Shown piece after piece: positions 17,215-26,066 of a stretch of DNA of 32,521 nucleotides; positions within the stretch are counted from its first letter, which is position 1, and every line of letters starts with the position of its first letter. The notes below the pieces were generated by a model. The model was not told where the DNA came from. It made no database searches and worked only from the letters and a program-made list of their open reading frames with translations. Source of the stretch: Sterolibacterium sp. (GTDB taxonomy: Bacteria; Pseudomonadota; Gammaproteobacteria; Burkholderiales; Rhodocyclaceae); the NCBI GenBank assembly GCA_018062105.1, contig JAGOSV010000018.1, forward strand, positions 1 through 32,521. The letters are read 5' to 3'. The position numbers and the translations under genes were made by a program.

Positions 17215-18975
17215 CTACGGCTGTTTTTTGCGTTGCGGCGGCAAATCGGTACAACTGCCGTGTGCCGCTTCCGCCGCCAGGCCGATGGTCTCGCCCAGTG
17301 TCGGGTGCGGATGGATGGTCTTGCCGATGTCGAGCGCATCCGCACCCATCTCGATCGCCAGGGCGATTTCGCCGATCATGTCACCCGCCCCAGGACCAAC
17401 GATGGCACCACCGACGATGCGTTGTGTCGCCGCATCGAACAGCAGCTTGGTGACACCGTATTCCGCTTCGTTGGCAATGGCGCGACCCGAAGCTGCCCAC
17501 GGAAACAGCCCTTTTTCAACCGCCACGCCAGCGCTCTTCGCCTGAGTTTCCGTCAGGCCGACCCAGGCAATTTCCGGATGGGTATACGCCACGGCCGGAA
17601 TCACGCGGGCATCGAAAAAGGACTTCTGCCCGGCAGCGGCTTCGGCAGCCACATGCGCCTCATGCACGGCCTTGTGCGCCAGCATCGGCTGACCAACAAT
17701 GTCGCCGATGGCAAAGACGTGACTGACGTTGGTACGTTGTTGCCGATCGACCGGAATGAAGCCGCGCTCATCGACGACCACTCCCGCCTGTCCGGCACCA
17801 ATCTTTTTGCCATTGGGCGCACGCCCTGCCGAGACGAGAATGAAATCGTAATCCTGCGGCTGCACCGGAGCCTGCTCACCTTCAAAATGAACACGCAGGC
17901 CTTCCGACCGCGCCTCGACAGCCGTCACCCGGGTCTTCAGCATCACCTGTTCGAAGCGCGAAGCATTGCGCTTTTCAAAGATTTTGACCAGATCACGATC
18001 GACACCGGGCATCAGCCCGTCTGTCATTTCCACGACGCTGACGCGTGCCCCGAGTGCGGAATAAACCGTGGCCATTTCCAGGCCGATGATGCCACCACCA
18101 ATCACCAGCATGTGCTGCGGCACGCAGGGCAGCTTCAGTGCGCCAGTTGAAGTGACGATGCGCGGGTCTTCCGGCAGGAAGGGCAATCTCACGGCTTCCG
18201 AACCGGCGGCGATGATGGCCTGACGAAAAGCAATGGTCTGCTCGCCGCCATCCGTAGTCACGGATAGGTGGTGAGCATCCACAAACTGACCCGTCCCCTG
18301 CACCACCGTCACCTTGCGCGCCTTGGCCATGCCGGCCAGCCCCTGGGTGAGTTTGCCGACCACCTGTTCCTTGTGCGCCCGCAACCGGTCGAGATCAATC
18401 TGCGGCGCAGCAAAGTGCACACCAAAGTTCTGTCCCTGCTGCGCTTCTTCAATCACGGCCGCCACATGCAGCAAGGCTTTGGAAGGGATGCAGCCCACAT
18501 TCAGGCAGACCCCGCCCAGCGTCGGATAGCGTTCGACCAGCACCACCTTGAGCCCCAGGTCGGCCGCCCGAAACGCCGCCGAATAACCCCCCGGCCCACC
18601 GCCCAGCACCAGCAGATCGGCCGCATCCGGTGACAGATTGCCGGCGGGCGGTGCCGCAGCTGCAACAACTGCGGCGGGGGCAACCGGCGCAGCCGGTGGC
18701 GAAGGCGCCGCTGCTGCAACGGAAGCATCCGTCGCATCGGTTTCGAGTATGGCGATGAGATGCCCCTGGGCCACCTTGTCGCCCACCTTGACCCTGAGTT
18801 CCTTCACCACACCACCCACCGGGGCCGGAACATCGAGCGTGGCCTTGTCGGATTCGAGCGTCAACAGCAAGGCCTCTGCTGCAATGCGCTGACCTGGGCG
18901 AACGTGGATTTCGATGACGGGAACATCGTGAAAATCGCCAATATCCGGCACCTTGATGTCGATGAGATTGCTCAC
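17215..18975 (-). CDS. lpdA: Dihydrolipoamide dehydrogenase (E3) with N-terminal lipoyl domain
   Basis: This flavoenzyme reoxidises the dihydrolipoyl groups of pyruvate dehydrogenase with NAD+. The 586-residue product has an N-terminal lipoyl domain (about 4-80, Lys44 in ESDKAT), an Ala/Pro-rich linker (about 85-112) and the E3 body: FAD motif GGGPGG 125-130, redox disulfide CLNVGC (Cys157/Cys162) and the C-terminal HPTLGE with His557 and Glu562. The start is the GTG at 18975: it gives a GTGA overlap with the aceF stop, has GGAGG seven bases upstream, and begins exactly at the lipoyl domain. A lipoyl-bearing E3 is known from Neisseria and betaproteobacteria. Third gene of the aceE-aceF-lpdA operon. 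Confidence 0.95.
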   Translation of the reverse strand: MSNLIDIKVPDIGDFHDVPVIEIHVRPGQRIAAEALLLTLESDKATLDVPAPVGGVVKELRVKVGDKVAQGHLIAILETDATDASVAAAAPSPPAAPVAPAAVVAAAAPPAGNLSPDAADLLVLGGGPGGYSAAFRAADLGLKVVLVERYPTLGGVCLNVGCIPSKALLHVAAVIEEAQQGQNFGVHFAAPQIDLDRLRAHKEQVVGKLTQGLAGMAKARKVTVVQGTGQFVDAHHLSVTTDGGEQTIAFRQAIIAAGSEAVRLPFLPEDPRIVTSTGALKLPCVPQHMLVIGGGIIGLEMATVYSALGARVSVVEMTDGLMPGVDRDLVKIFEKRNASRFEQVMLKTRVTAVEARSEGLRVHFEGEQAPVQPQDYDFILVSAGRAPNGKKIGAGQAGVVVDERGFIPVDRQQRTNVSHVFAIGDIVGQPMLAHKAVHEAHVAAEAAAGQKSFFDARVIPAVAYTHPEIAWVGLTETQAKSAGVAVEKGLFPWAASGRAIANEAEYGVTKLLFDAATQRIVGGAIVGPGAGDMIGEIALAIEMGADALDIGKTIHPHPTLGETIGLAAEAAHGSCTDLPPQRKKQP

Positions 18976-20390
18976 AGCAAAACCCTCCGCATATCCGCCA
19001 GCAATTGGCCCAGATAGGTGATGAACCGTGCCGCTGCGGCGCCGTCGATGACCCGATGATCGTAGGAAAGCGACAGCGGCAGCATCAAGCGCGGCTGAAA
19101 CTGGCTGCCGTCCCATTTCGGCTTCATCTCGCCCTTGGAAACGCCAAGGATGGCGACTTCCGGCGCGTTGATAATGGGCGTGAAAGCTGTTCCGCCGATA
19201 CCACCGAGGCTGGAAATCGAGAAGCAACCCCCTTGCATCTGTGCCGGTTGCAACTTGCCGTCCCGCGCACTCTTCGACAGGCTGGCCATTTCTTCGGCAA
19301 TCGCCAGCAGCCCTTTCTGATCGACATCGCGGATCACCGGCACAACCAGACCATTCGGCGTGTCGGCGGCAAAACCGATGTGGTAGTACTGCTTGAGGAT
19401 GAGATTGTCACCATCGAGCGAGGCATTGAACTCGGGAAATTTCTTGAGCGCAGCAACGCTGGCCTTGATGAGAAAAGCCAGCAGGGTGAGCTTGATACCA
19501 GACTTTTCGCCGGACTTTTCATTTTCCTTGTTCAGCGCAACGCGGAATTCTTCCAGCACACCAATGTCGACCTCGTCAAACTGGGTGACATGCGGAATCA
19601 TCGCCCAGTTGCGTGCCAGATTGGCACCAGAGATTTTCTTGATGCGTGACAGGGGGCGGGTTTCGAAGGCACCGAACTTGCTGAAATCCACCTTGGGCCA
19701 GGGCAGCAGATCCAGACCACCTCCGGGAGACGCAGCAGCGCCAGCCAGCACAGCCGGCGTGGCCAGTGCGTTCTTGACGTAGCTTTGCACATCCTCACGC
19801 GTGATCCGCCCTTTCGGCCCGCTGCCATGCACCCGCAGCAGATCGACACCCAGCTCGCGAGCAAAGGCGCGGATGGAGGGGCTGGCATGCGGCACGACAC
19901 GATGATCCTCCATCTCGCTGACACGTTCGGCCGGCGTGGGCATGTGCACCCTCAAGAGCTGGGCGGGCTCCGGCTGCAGCGGTCGCAAGCCCTCCGGCGG
20001 CGATGGCTCAGCCTGCGGCACAGATGCGGGTACGACTGGTACAACAGGGAGCGCCGGGGACACAGGAACAGCCTGGGGCACCAGCGGAGGTGAAGGGGGC
20101 GGAGAAAGAGGCCGCTCTGCCCCGTTCTGATCGGCCGCCTGCTCTACCGTCTCGATCAAGGCAACGAGGGTACCCTCACCGATCTTGTCACCGACCTTGA
20201 CGCGGAGTTCCCTGACGACCCCGGACACTGGAGCAGGGACATCCATGGTCGCCTTGTCGGATTCCAGCGTCAGCAAGGTGTCCTCGGCTGCAACCGTATC
20301 CCCCGGCCGGACGGCAATTTCAATCACGGGAACATCGTGAAAGCCGCCGATATCCGGCACTTTGATTTCGAGCAGTTGCGCCATGATCAC
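18972..20390 (-). CDS. aceF: Dihydrolipoamide acetyltransferase (pyruvate dehydrogenase E2)
   Basis: This protein is the structural core of the pyruvate dehydrogenase complex and transfers the acetyl group from lipoyl to CoA. The 472-residue product has one lipoyl domain (5-80, lipoylated Lys46 in ESDKAT), a Pro/Val-rich linker (about 94-137), a peripheral-subunit-binding domain (about 167-203, ASPSIRAFARELGVDL) and the catalytic domain (about 235-472) with His445 and Asp449 in SYDHRVIDG. E. coli E2 has three lipoyl domains, so this is the short form. ATG 20390 overlaps the aceE stop by four bases with AAGG nearby; Met3 is an alternative start. Its lipoyl domain is close in sequence to that of the E3 encoded next to it, implying duplication within the operon. 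Confidence 0.96.
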   Translation of the reverse strand: MIMAQLLEIKVPDIGGFHDVPVIEIAVRPGDTVAAEDTLLTLESDKATMDVPAPVSGVVRELRVKVGDKIGEGTLVALIETVEQAADQNGAERPLSPPPSPPLVPQAVPVSPALPVVPVVPASVPQAEPSPPEGLRPLQPEPAQLLRVHMPTPAERVSEMEDHRVVPHASPSIRAFARELGVDLLRVHGSGPKGRITREDVQSYVKNALATPAVLAGAAASPGGGLDLLPWPKVDFSKFGAFETRPLSRIKKISGANLARNWAMIPHVTQFDEVDIGVLEEFRVALNKENEKSGEKSGIKLTLLAFLIKASVAALKKFPEFNASLDGDNLILKQYYHIGFAADTPNGLVVPVIRDVDQKGLLAIAEEMASLSKSARDGKLQPAQMQGGCFSISSLGGIGGTAFTPIINAPEVAILGVSKGEMKPKWDGSQFQPRLMLPLSLSYDHRVIDGAAAARFITYLGQLLADMRRVLL

Positions 20391-23104
20391 ACCTTCAGAG
20401 GATTGGGTTTGTTCGGATCAAACTCATATTTCGCCAGCGCTGCGGCGACCTGCTGCGAATCTATCTGCCCGGCATCCGCCAGCGCACGCAAGGCGGAGAG
20501 CGTAATCCAGTAGCGGTCGACCTCGAAGAAATGACGCAGCTTTTCACGCGTGTCGGAACGACCGAAACCTTCCGTCCCCAGCACAGTGTAACTACGGCCT
20601 TCCTGACACACCCAGGGGCGGATCTGTTCGGCAAACATGCGGATGTAATCCGTCGCCGCCACCACCGGGCCGCGTGTGTCCGCCAGGCATGCCTCGACGT
20701 GTGACAGACGCGGTTTCTCCGTCGGATGCAGCAGATTCCAGCGCTGGCAATCCTGCCCGTCGCGCGCCAGCTCAGTAAAACTCGGGCAGGCCCACAGATC
20801 GGCTTCGATGCCCCAGTCCTGGCGCAGCAGTTCTGCCGCTGCCATGACTTCGCGGAAAATCACCCCGCTGCCCAGTAACTGCACGCGCGGCGCATTCGAA
20901 GCTGCCCCCTTGCGGAAGGCATACATGCCCTTGAGGATGTCGACCGGAACATGCTCGCCTTCCGGCATCGCCGGATGCTCGTAGTTCTCGTTCATCACCG
21001 TCAGGTAATAGAACACATCCTCCTGCTCCGTCACCATGCGGCGCAGGCCATCCTCGACAATGACAGCCAGTTCATAAGCAAAGGTCGGGTCATAAGACAG
21101 GCAGTTCGGGATGGTGGCAGAGAGCACATGCGAATGACCATCCTGGTGTTGCAAGCCTTCGCCATTGAGCGTCGTGCGCCCGGCCGTCGCACCGATCAGA
21201 AAACCACGCGAACGCTGGTCGGCTGCCGCCCAGACGAGGTCCATGGTGCGCTGCATGCCAAACATCGAATAGCAGATATACACCGGCAACATCTGCACGC
21301 CATGGGTCGAATAGGCCGTCGCCGCCGCGATCCAGTCGGCCACGCCGCCGGCCTCGTTGATCCCTTCCTGAAGAATCTGGCCGGTTTTCGATTCCTTGTA
21401 GAACATCAGCTGCTCGGCATCCTGCGGCGTGTACAGCTGGCCGAGCTGGTTCCAGATGCCCAACTGGCGGAACATGCCTTCCATGCCGAAGGTGCGCGAC
21501 TCATCCGGCACAATGGGCACCACCCGCGCTCCCAGCGACTTGTCACGGATCAGCACGTTGAGGATGCGCACCAGAGCCATGGTGGTCGAAATTTCGCGCC
21601 CCTCGCCCGACGACTTGTAGAAGTTTTCATAAGCCGACGGCGGCGGCACGTCGATGGGCTCGACCCGCTGACGGCGGGTGGGCATCACGCCCCCCAGCAC
21701 CTGGCGGTGGCTGCGCATGTACTCCAGCTCCACCGAGCCTTCCGAGAAGCGCAGGAAGGGTAGCTGGTCGATGTCTTCGTCGCGCACCGGCAGACCGAAG
21801 CGATCACGGAATTCGCGCAGGGAATCCGTGCCCATTTTCTTCTGCTGGTGCGTGATGTTCTGCGCCTGGCCGGAACCGCCCATGCCATAACCCTTGATGG
21901 TCTTGGCAAGGATGACCGTCGGCTGGCCCTTGTGATGCACGGCGGTGTGGTAAGCCGCATAGACCTTGTGCGGATCATGCCCGCCCCGGTTGAGATTCCA
22001 GATGTCCTCATCCGGCCAATGCGCCACCATCTTCGCCAGCTCTGGATACTTGCCGAAGAAATGCTGGCGGACATAAGCCCCGTCCTTGGACTTGAAAGTC
22101 TGGTAATCACCATCCAGACATTCCATCATCCGCTGACGCAACAAGCCAGTCTTGTCCTGTGCCAGCAGCGGATCCCAGTAGCTGCCCCAGATCAGCTTGA
22201 TGACATTCCAGCCCGCACCACGAAAGTCGCCTTCCAGCTCCTGGATGATCTTGCCGTTGCCGCGCACCGGGCCGTCCAGCCGTTGCAGATTGCAATTGAC
22301 GACGAAAATCAGGTTATCCAGATTTTCACGCGCCGCCATGCTGATTTCGCCCATGGACTCGGGTTCATCCATCTCGCCATCGCCCATGAAGGCCCAGACC
22401 TTGCGCTGTGCCGAACTGCCCTCGGGAATGTGACCCCGGCATTCCATGTATTTCATGAAGCGGGCCTGGTAAATCGCCTGCAACGGCCCCAAGCCCATCG
22501 ACACTGTCGGGAACTGCCAGAAATCTGGCTTGAGCCAGGGGTGCGGATAGGAAGGCAAGCCGCGCCCATCGACCTCGCGGCGGAAATTATCGAGCTGCTC
22601 CTCCGTCACCAGACCCATCAGGAAAGCGCGGGCGTAAAAACCCGGCGAAGAGTGGCCCTGCAGGAAGATCATGTCGCCGCCGTGCGACTCGCTGGGGGCA
22701 TTCCAGAAATGGTTGAAACCGACATCGAACAGCGTGGCTGCCGAAGCGAAGCTGGCGATATGCCCGCCCAGATTCGAGCCATCCCGATTGGCCCGCATGA
22801 CCATGACCATCGCATTCCAGCGGATGTAACTGCGAATCCGCGCCTCGATGGCGTAATCCCCCGGCGCCGCAATCTGCTGGTCGGCGGGAATGGTGTTCAC
22901 ATACTCGCTGGTGGCGTTGTACGGCAGATTGATGCCCGCCCGCCGCGCCAGGTCAATCTGCTTTTCAATCAGGAAATGCGCTCGCTCGGGGCCGACGCGG
23001 CCGATGACGGCTTCCAGCGCCTCCAGCCATTCGCGTGTTTCTCCGCTGTCGCTGTCTGGCAGCGGACGCGGGGGCGACTGTGCATCGTTGGGTAGTGTGG
23101 TCAT
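20387..23104 (-). CDS. aceE: Pyruvate dehydrogenase E1 component (homodimeric type)
   Basis: This thiamine-diphosphate enzyme decarboxylates pyruvate and acetylates the lipoyl group of E2. Its 905 residues match the homodimeric E1 of Gram-negative bacteria. The ThDP/Mg motif is GDGEMDEPES (241-250) to VVNCN (268-272), with the usual spacing. HGGDMIFLQGHSSPGFYARAF (from 141) and the transketolase-like middle domain (SRTFGMEGMFRQLGIW) are intact. ATG 23104 has AGGAG with good spacing. It is the first gene of the aceEF-lpdA operon; a promoter should lie in the 401 bp upstream, where I see CATAAT (minus strand, 23198-23193) but no clear -35 box. Confidence 0.97.
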   Translation of the reverse strand: MTTLPNDAQSPPRPLPDSDSGETREWLEALEAVIGRVGPERAHFLIEKQIDLARRAGINLPYNATSEYVNTIPADQQIAAPGDYAIEARIRSYIRWNAMVMVMRANRDGSNLGGHIASFASAATLFDVGFNHFWNAPSESHGGDMIFLQGHSSPGFYARAFLMGLVTEEQLDNFRREVDGRGLPSYPHPWLKPDFWQFPTVSMGLGPLQAIYQARFMKYMECRGHIPEGSSAQRKVWAFMGDGEMDEPESMGEISMAARENLDNLIFVVNCNLQRLDGPVRGNGKIIQELEGDFRGAGWNVIKLIWGSYWDPLLAQDKTGLLRQRMMECLDGDYQTFKSKDGAYVRQHFFGKYPELAKMVAHWPDEDIWNLNRGGHDPHKVYAAYHTAVHHKGQPTVILAKTIKGYGMGGSGQAQNITHQQKKMGTDSLREFRDRFGLPVRDEDIDQLPFLRFSEGSVELEYMRSHRQVLGGVMPTRRQRVEPIDVPPPSAYENFYKSSGEGREISTTMALVRILNVLIRDKSLGARVVPIVPDESRTFGMEGMFRQLGIWNQLGQLYTPQDAEQLMFYKESKTGQILQEGINEAGGVADWIAAATAYSTHGVQMLPVYICYSMFGMQRTMDLVWAAADQRSRGFLIGATAGRTTLNGEGLQHQDGHSHVLSATIPNCLSYDPTFAYELAVIVEDGLRRMVTEQEDVFYYLTVMNENYEHPAMPEGEHVPVDILKGMYAFRKGAASNAPRVQLLGSGVIFREVMAAAELLRQDWGIEADLWACPSFTELARDGQDCQRWNLLHPTEKPRLSHVEACLADTRGPVVAATDYIRMFAEQIRPWVCQEGRSYTVLGTEGFGRSDTREKLRHFFEVDRYWITLSALRALADAGQIDSQQVAAALAKYEFDPNKPNPLKV

Positions 23105-23505
23105 TGCCTCTCCTCATCATGTAAGGATCGCCTCATGACAAACGCAGCCAGCAAAGCCTGACAACACCACCGGCTACCGTCACGGCGAACTCATTATGCA
23201 CCGGACAGACGGGGTGTCGCCGCCGCTGCCCAGACGCCTTTGCACTTCACGCTTCACAACCAACAACTTGCCGCATTATGAAACAAGAACTCACGATACG
23301 CAATAAAGAGCCTGATATGATCCCTCGCCATACCAACCAGTCCGGCCATCTTTCTTACCGACCATCACTGACCTCAAATGAATTGAAATCGGCCCGATCA
23401 GAAGCCTGTGACATGGCGCTTTTGCCTTAATCTTCGGCGTTGATCATCCATGAACTCCGTGTTCTTTCTGCATTTTTCATCCCCTCTTTCTTTGAGATTT
23501 TTGTC
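23105..23505. promoter_or_regulatory. Divergent intergenic region, aceE / CoA-transferase
   Basis: This 401-bp non-coding region lies between two divergent genes. Toward aceE, the minus strand has CATAAT at 23198-23193 and a good ribosome-binding site next to the start. Toward the CoA-transferase, TTGAAA at 23383-23388 is a possible -35 without a clear -10. The last 56 bp hold a 19-codon ORF (listed separately). No tRNA, terminator or known riboswitch is apparent. Confidence 0.4.
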
Positions 23506-23509
23506 ATGA
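23450..23509 (+). CDS. Possible 19-codon leader ORF overlapping the CoA-transferase start
   Basis: An ATG at 23450 opens a 19-codon frame, rich in Phe, Ser and Leu, whose TGA (23507-23509) overlaps the ATG of the CoA-transferase gene as ATGA at 23506-23509. The downstream gene has only a weak ribosome-binding site (TTTGAGA), so reinitiation by ribosomes leaving the small ORF is plausible. The small ORF itself also lacks a clear ribosome-binding site and may be chance. Confidence 0.35.
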   Translation: MNSVFFLHFSSPLSLRFLS

Positions 23510-24735
23510 ACCCACAAGCCCCACTCGCTGGTCTGCGCGTCATCGAAAGCTCCATCCTCGGCCCCGCCGCCATCACCACTTCCTTTGTCGATCTCGGCGC
23601 GGAAGTCATCAAGGTCGAATCTCCCTCCGGCGACTACATCCGCGAAATGACCTGGCCGATCGTCGAAGGCATTTCCCTGATGCACTACCACCTCAACCGG
23701 GGCAAAAAGAGCATCACCCTCGACCTCAAACAGGAAGAAGCCCGGCAGATCTACCGCGATCTGGTCAAGGATGCCGATGTCGTCATCGAAGCCTCCAAGC
23801 CTGGTGCGCTGGCAAAATATGGCCTGGGCTATGAAGACCTGAAGAAAATCAACCCGAAGATCGTCTTCATCACCGTCTCCGGCTACGGCATGAGCGGCCC
23901 TTACCGCGACATGCCCTCGCACGGCATCGCCTACGACACCTGGGCCGGAGCCGTCACGCCGGCGTATGACGACGAAGGTTTCTGCTACATCCCCGAACAC
24001 GTCAGCATCGGCATCAATGCAGCACCCCTCTTTGGCGGGCTGGCCGCGCTGGCCGGCGTGATCCGCGCCCGTGCCACGGGCGAAGGCTGCTTCATGGAGC
24101 TGGCGCAATCTGATGCCGCCGCCGCCTTCGACTGGTATCGCAGCGAATCCTACATGGCCTATGCACGCCCCGAAGACATCGTCACCGGCAATAAATCCGA
24201 CGGCTACCAACGTCGCCCGGTCGCGACCGCCGGGATGAAAGAAGGGGTGCGTTACCAGATGTATGAATCGAAGGATGGCCATGTGCTGTTCATGGCATCC
24301 GAGCAAGCCTTCTGGAAGAATTTCTGCGAAGGACTGGGGCGGCAGGATCTCTTTGAGAAGTGGCCCGGCTCCAAGTTCGCCGACCACGCCCGTGGCAACC
24401 GCGAATTGCAGGCCGAGCTGCGCGCCATCTTCAAGACCCGCACAACGAAGGAATGGCTGGATTTCGGCATCCAGGCCAACACCCCGCTGGCGCCAGTCAA
24501 TACACCAAAGAACATCGTAGATGACCCACAGTTCAAGGATCGCTTCGAAGTCTGGTCACACGAAAAACATGGTGCCGACATGCTGGGCTACCCGGTAAAA
24601 TTCTTCGATCTCGACATGCCCGAACCGGCCAAGGCCCCCACCGTCGGCCAGCACAGCGACGAAGTCCTGCGGGAAGTGCTCGGCTACGATGCGGCCAAAA
24701 TCGCCACCATCAAGGCCGGCAAGCTGCTGGGCTGA
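23506..24735 (+). CDS. CaiB/BaiF family (class III) CoA-transferase
   Basis: Class III CoA-transferases move CoA between carboxylic acids through an Asp-acyl intermediate. The 409-residue product starts at PLAGLRVIESS and has LDLKQEEAR and the family motif GLGYEDLKKINPKIVFITVSGYG. The probable catalytic nucleophile is Asp203 (MELAQSDAA). It lacks the GHDINY motif of alpha-methylacyl-CoA racemases, so it is more likely a transferase. ATG 23506 is preferred because the conserved domain begins at once; a TTG at 23440 would add 22 residues of doubtful origin. It is close in style to the racemase at 29436 but not its duplicate. The substrate is unknown; proximity suggests it activates an acid for the acyl-CoA pathway encoded from 28232, although three genes on the other strand lie between. 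Confidence 0.88.
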   Translation: MNPQAPLAGLRVIESSILGPAAITTSFVDLGAEVIKVESPSGDYIREMTWPIVEGISLMHYHLNRGKKSITLDLKQEEARQIYRDLVKDADVVIEASKPGALAKYGLGYEDLKKINPKIVFITVSGYGMSGPYRDMPSHGIAYDTWAGAVTPAYDDEGFCYIPEHVSIGINAAPLFGGLAALAGVIRARATGEGCFMELAQSDAAAAFDWYRSESYMAYARPEDIVTGNKSDGYQRRPVATAGMKEGVRYQMYESKDGHVLFMASEQAFWKNFCEGLGRQDLFEKWPGSKFADHARGNRELQAELRAIFKTRTTKEWLDFGIQANTPLAPVNTPKNIVDDPQFKDRFEVWSHEKHGADMLGYPVKFFDLDMPEPAKAPTVGQHSDEVLREVLGYDAAKIATIKAGKLLG

Positions 24736-24776
24736 CGCCAACCCACCGCACGCTACCCACCGCCCCCTGAGCAAAT

Positions 24777-24871
24777 GGGCAGGTACGCCAACAGGCCACC
24801 TGCCCGCCCACAGGAGCGTAAAGACGAGAGCGTAAAGGGTAGAGAGTGAAGGAAGAGTGAAGGGTAGAAAG
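24777..24871. other. Hairpin and purine-rich direct repeats in a convergent gap
   Basis: In the 163-bp gap between convergent genes, GGGCAGGT (24777-24784) can pair with ACCTGCCC (24798-24805) around a 13-base loop; no T-run follows. Next comes a purine-rich stretch with GAGCGTAAAG twice (24814-24823 and 24828-24837) and several GTGAAGG/GGGTAGA copies up to about 24871. It may be decayed or slipped sequence. No coding potential. Confidence 0.45.
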
Positions 24872-24898
24872 CGTGCGCCTGCCAGCAACGCCAGAAAC

Positions 24899-25594
24899 TC
24901 AAGGCTCGAAGGAAAACCCCAGCTCGCTTACCCGGATCTGCCCCAGCAGGGAGGCATAGCGCCGATCATCACTGCGAACACTACTCTCCCCCAGAGGGTA
25001 GCCGCGTGCCTGCTCCGTGCGATCCAGCCGGATGAACCCCCTGCCCACCGTTCCACCCGCCAGAATCGCCGCCAGACGGCCGCCATGCGCCGCCGTCACC
25101 ATGCCGCCATAATCCCAGTCAAATCCGCTGTAGCTGACCGGCGCACCATTCCACCGCACCAGCTCCGCCAGCGTCATACCCAGGCGTACCCCAGCCAGGT
25201 GCCAGCGCGTATGCCGGCCCTGTACCCGCACCATGGTAATTCCCCTGTGCCGGGCCTCATCCTGAAAAAACACTTCGGCACGTCGCTCCACATCCTCGGG
25301 AAAAAGCACCGCCCCCTGTGCCACCTCGCCCTCTGCCCCGCCCAGCGGCTCAAGCCGGACATTGCGTGTCCCGAACAGCACCCGCAAATCCTCGATGCCA
25401 TAACGCACCCGCAACACCCCCGGCAGCTGCCAGGTCGCCGTCGCCGCAAGATCCGCCGGTGCCGCATCCTGCCAGCGCGCCACGCCAGCGAGCGAAGCGG
25501 ATTTCACCTCACCCGCAAGCGCCGTCCCCGACAACAAACACCCGACGACTATCCACAAGCCAATAACAAACGAACACAGCCCCCGAGGACTCAT
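24899..25594 (-). CDS. Secreted protein of unknown function
   Basis: I cannot name this 231-residue protein. It begins with a clear Sec signal peptide (hydrophobic core about residues 6-22, cleavage after ALA27). The mature part has no Cys. It contains GVRLGMTLAELVRWNGAP followed by SGFDWDYGGMV, a pattern I associate with hypothetical exported proteins. The segment before it (IEDLRVLFG, then GAVLFPEDVERRAEVFFQDE) looks like an alpha/beta or beta-sandwich domain. It follows the 155-residue domain protein after 4 bases, so it is probably the last gene of the metalloprotease operon. A role linked to the protease (inhibitor, substrate or accessory) can be imagined but nothing in the sequence shows it; it is larger than known serralysin inhibitors. 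Confidence 0.75.
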   Translation of the reverse strand: MSPRGLCSFVIGLWIVVGCLLSGTALAGEVKSASLAGVARWQDAAPADLAATATWQLPGVLRVRYGIEDLRVLFGTRNVRLEPLGGAEGEVAQGAVLFPEDVERRAEVFFQDEARHRGITMVRVQGRHTRWHLAGVRLGMTLAELVRWNGAPVSYSGFDWDYGGMVTAAHGGRLAAILAGGTVGRGFIRLDRTEQARGYPLGESSVRSDDRRYASLLGQIRVSELGFSFEP

Positions 25595-25598
25595 GGCA

Positions 25599-26066
25599 TC
25601 AAATCAACCCGCTGCCACCATCCAATGCGGCAGCAACCCCCAGCACCTCGGCGGCAACCACGGTCTCGGGCAGCATGGCACTCGTCGTCCCGGTATCGAT
25701 CGTCACCGGCGTCACCGCACCTGCTGTCGTCGACACCGTCGCCCCACCCAATGTCATGCCCCCCACGCCGATCTTCACGTCCACCAAACCATTCGTGAAC
25801 ACCAACTGGGTGCCATTGCCATCATCCTGTACCGTCGTCGTCAGCACCAGCGTGCTCCCGCTGTATACGTTCAGCCGGTTACCCGTCTGCTGATAGTTAT
25901 AGGCACTCGACGCCCCTGCCAGGTCGATACGTTCGACATTGGCATCCGCCGTAACCCCGGACGCACCACTCTCGATCACCACCCGCTCTGTGCCCGTGGA
26001 GCCATACACCGTGGCGGCACCCGCCAGCGTGAAAACATCACCCGATTCAAGAAACAGCTTGGCCAT
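25599..26066 (-). CDS. Stand-alone copy of the metalloprotease N-terminal domain
   Basis: The 155-residue product is nearly the same, over its first 128 residues, as the N-terminal domain of the M10 protease gene upstream (both start MAKLFLE-x-GD and run to TPVTIDTGTT). It then has a 27-residue tail of its own (ending AAALDGGSGLI). ATG 26066 is chosen for GGGAG six bases upstream and because the paralogue starts there. It has no signal peptide, no RTX nonapeptides and no protease domain. It is either a real small protein made with the protease, perhaps a partner or decoy, or the 5' remnant of a duplicated protease gene. An intact frame and ribosome-binding site argue for expression. I do not know the function of the domain; similar stretches occur in large RTX proteins. 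Confidence 0.75.
   Translation of the reverse strand: MAKLFLESGDVFTLAGAATVYGSTGTERVVIESGASGVTADANVERIDLAGASSAYNYQQTGNRLNVYSGSTLVLTTTVQDDGNGTQLVFTNGLVDVKIGVGGMTLGGATVSTTAGAVTPVTIDTGTTSAMLPETVVAAEVLGVAAALDGGSGLI

Noticed and set aside
15372..17345. 657-codon open frame antisense to the TonB receptor
   Set aside because: It mirrors the codon bias of the receptor gene in GC-rich DNA. The predicted protein has no recognisable domain, and the receptor frame has clear motifs throughout.
21848..23095. 415-codon plus-strand open frame opposite aceE
   Set aside because: aceE is certain from its ThDP motif and length. The opposing frame is a low-information shadow.
24777..24805. 8-bp stem as an intrinsic terminator for the convergent genes
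   Set aside because: There is no T-run on either side and the loop is long, so I list it only as a hairpin.
25599..26066. Calling the domain-only gene a pseudogene
   Set aside because: Frame, start codon and ribosome-binding site are intact and the copy aligns without gaps. The call stays open but coding is favoured.
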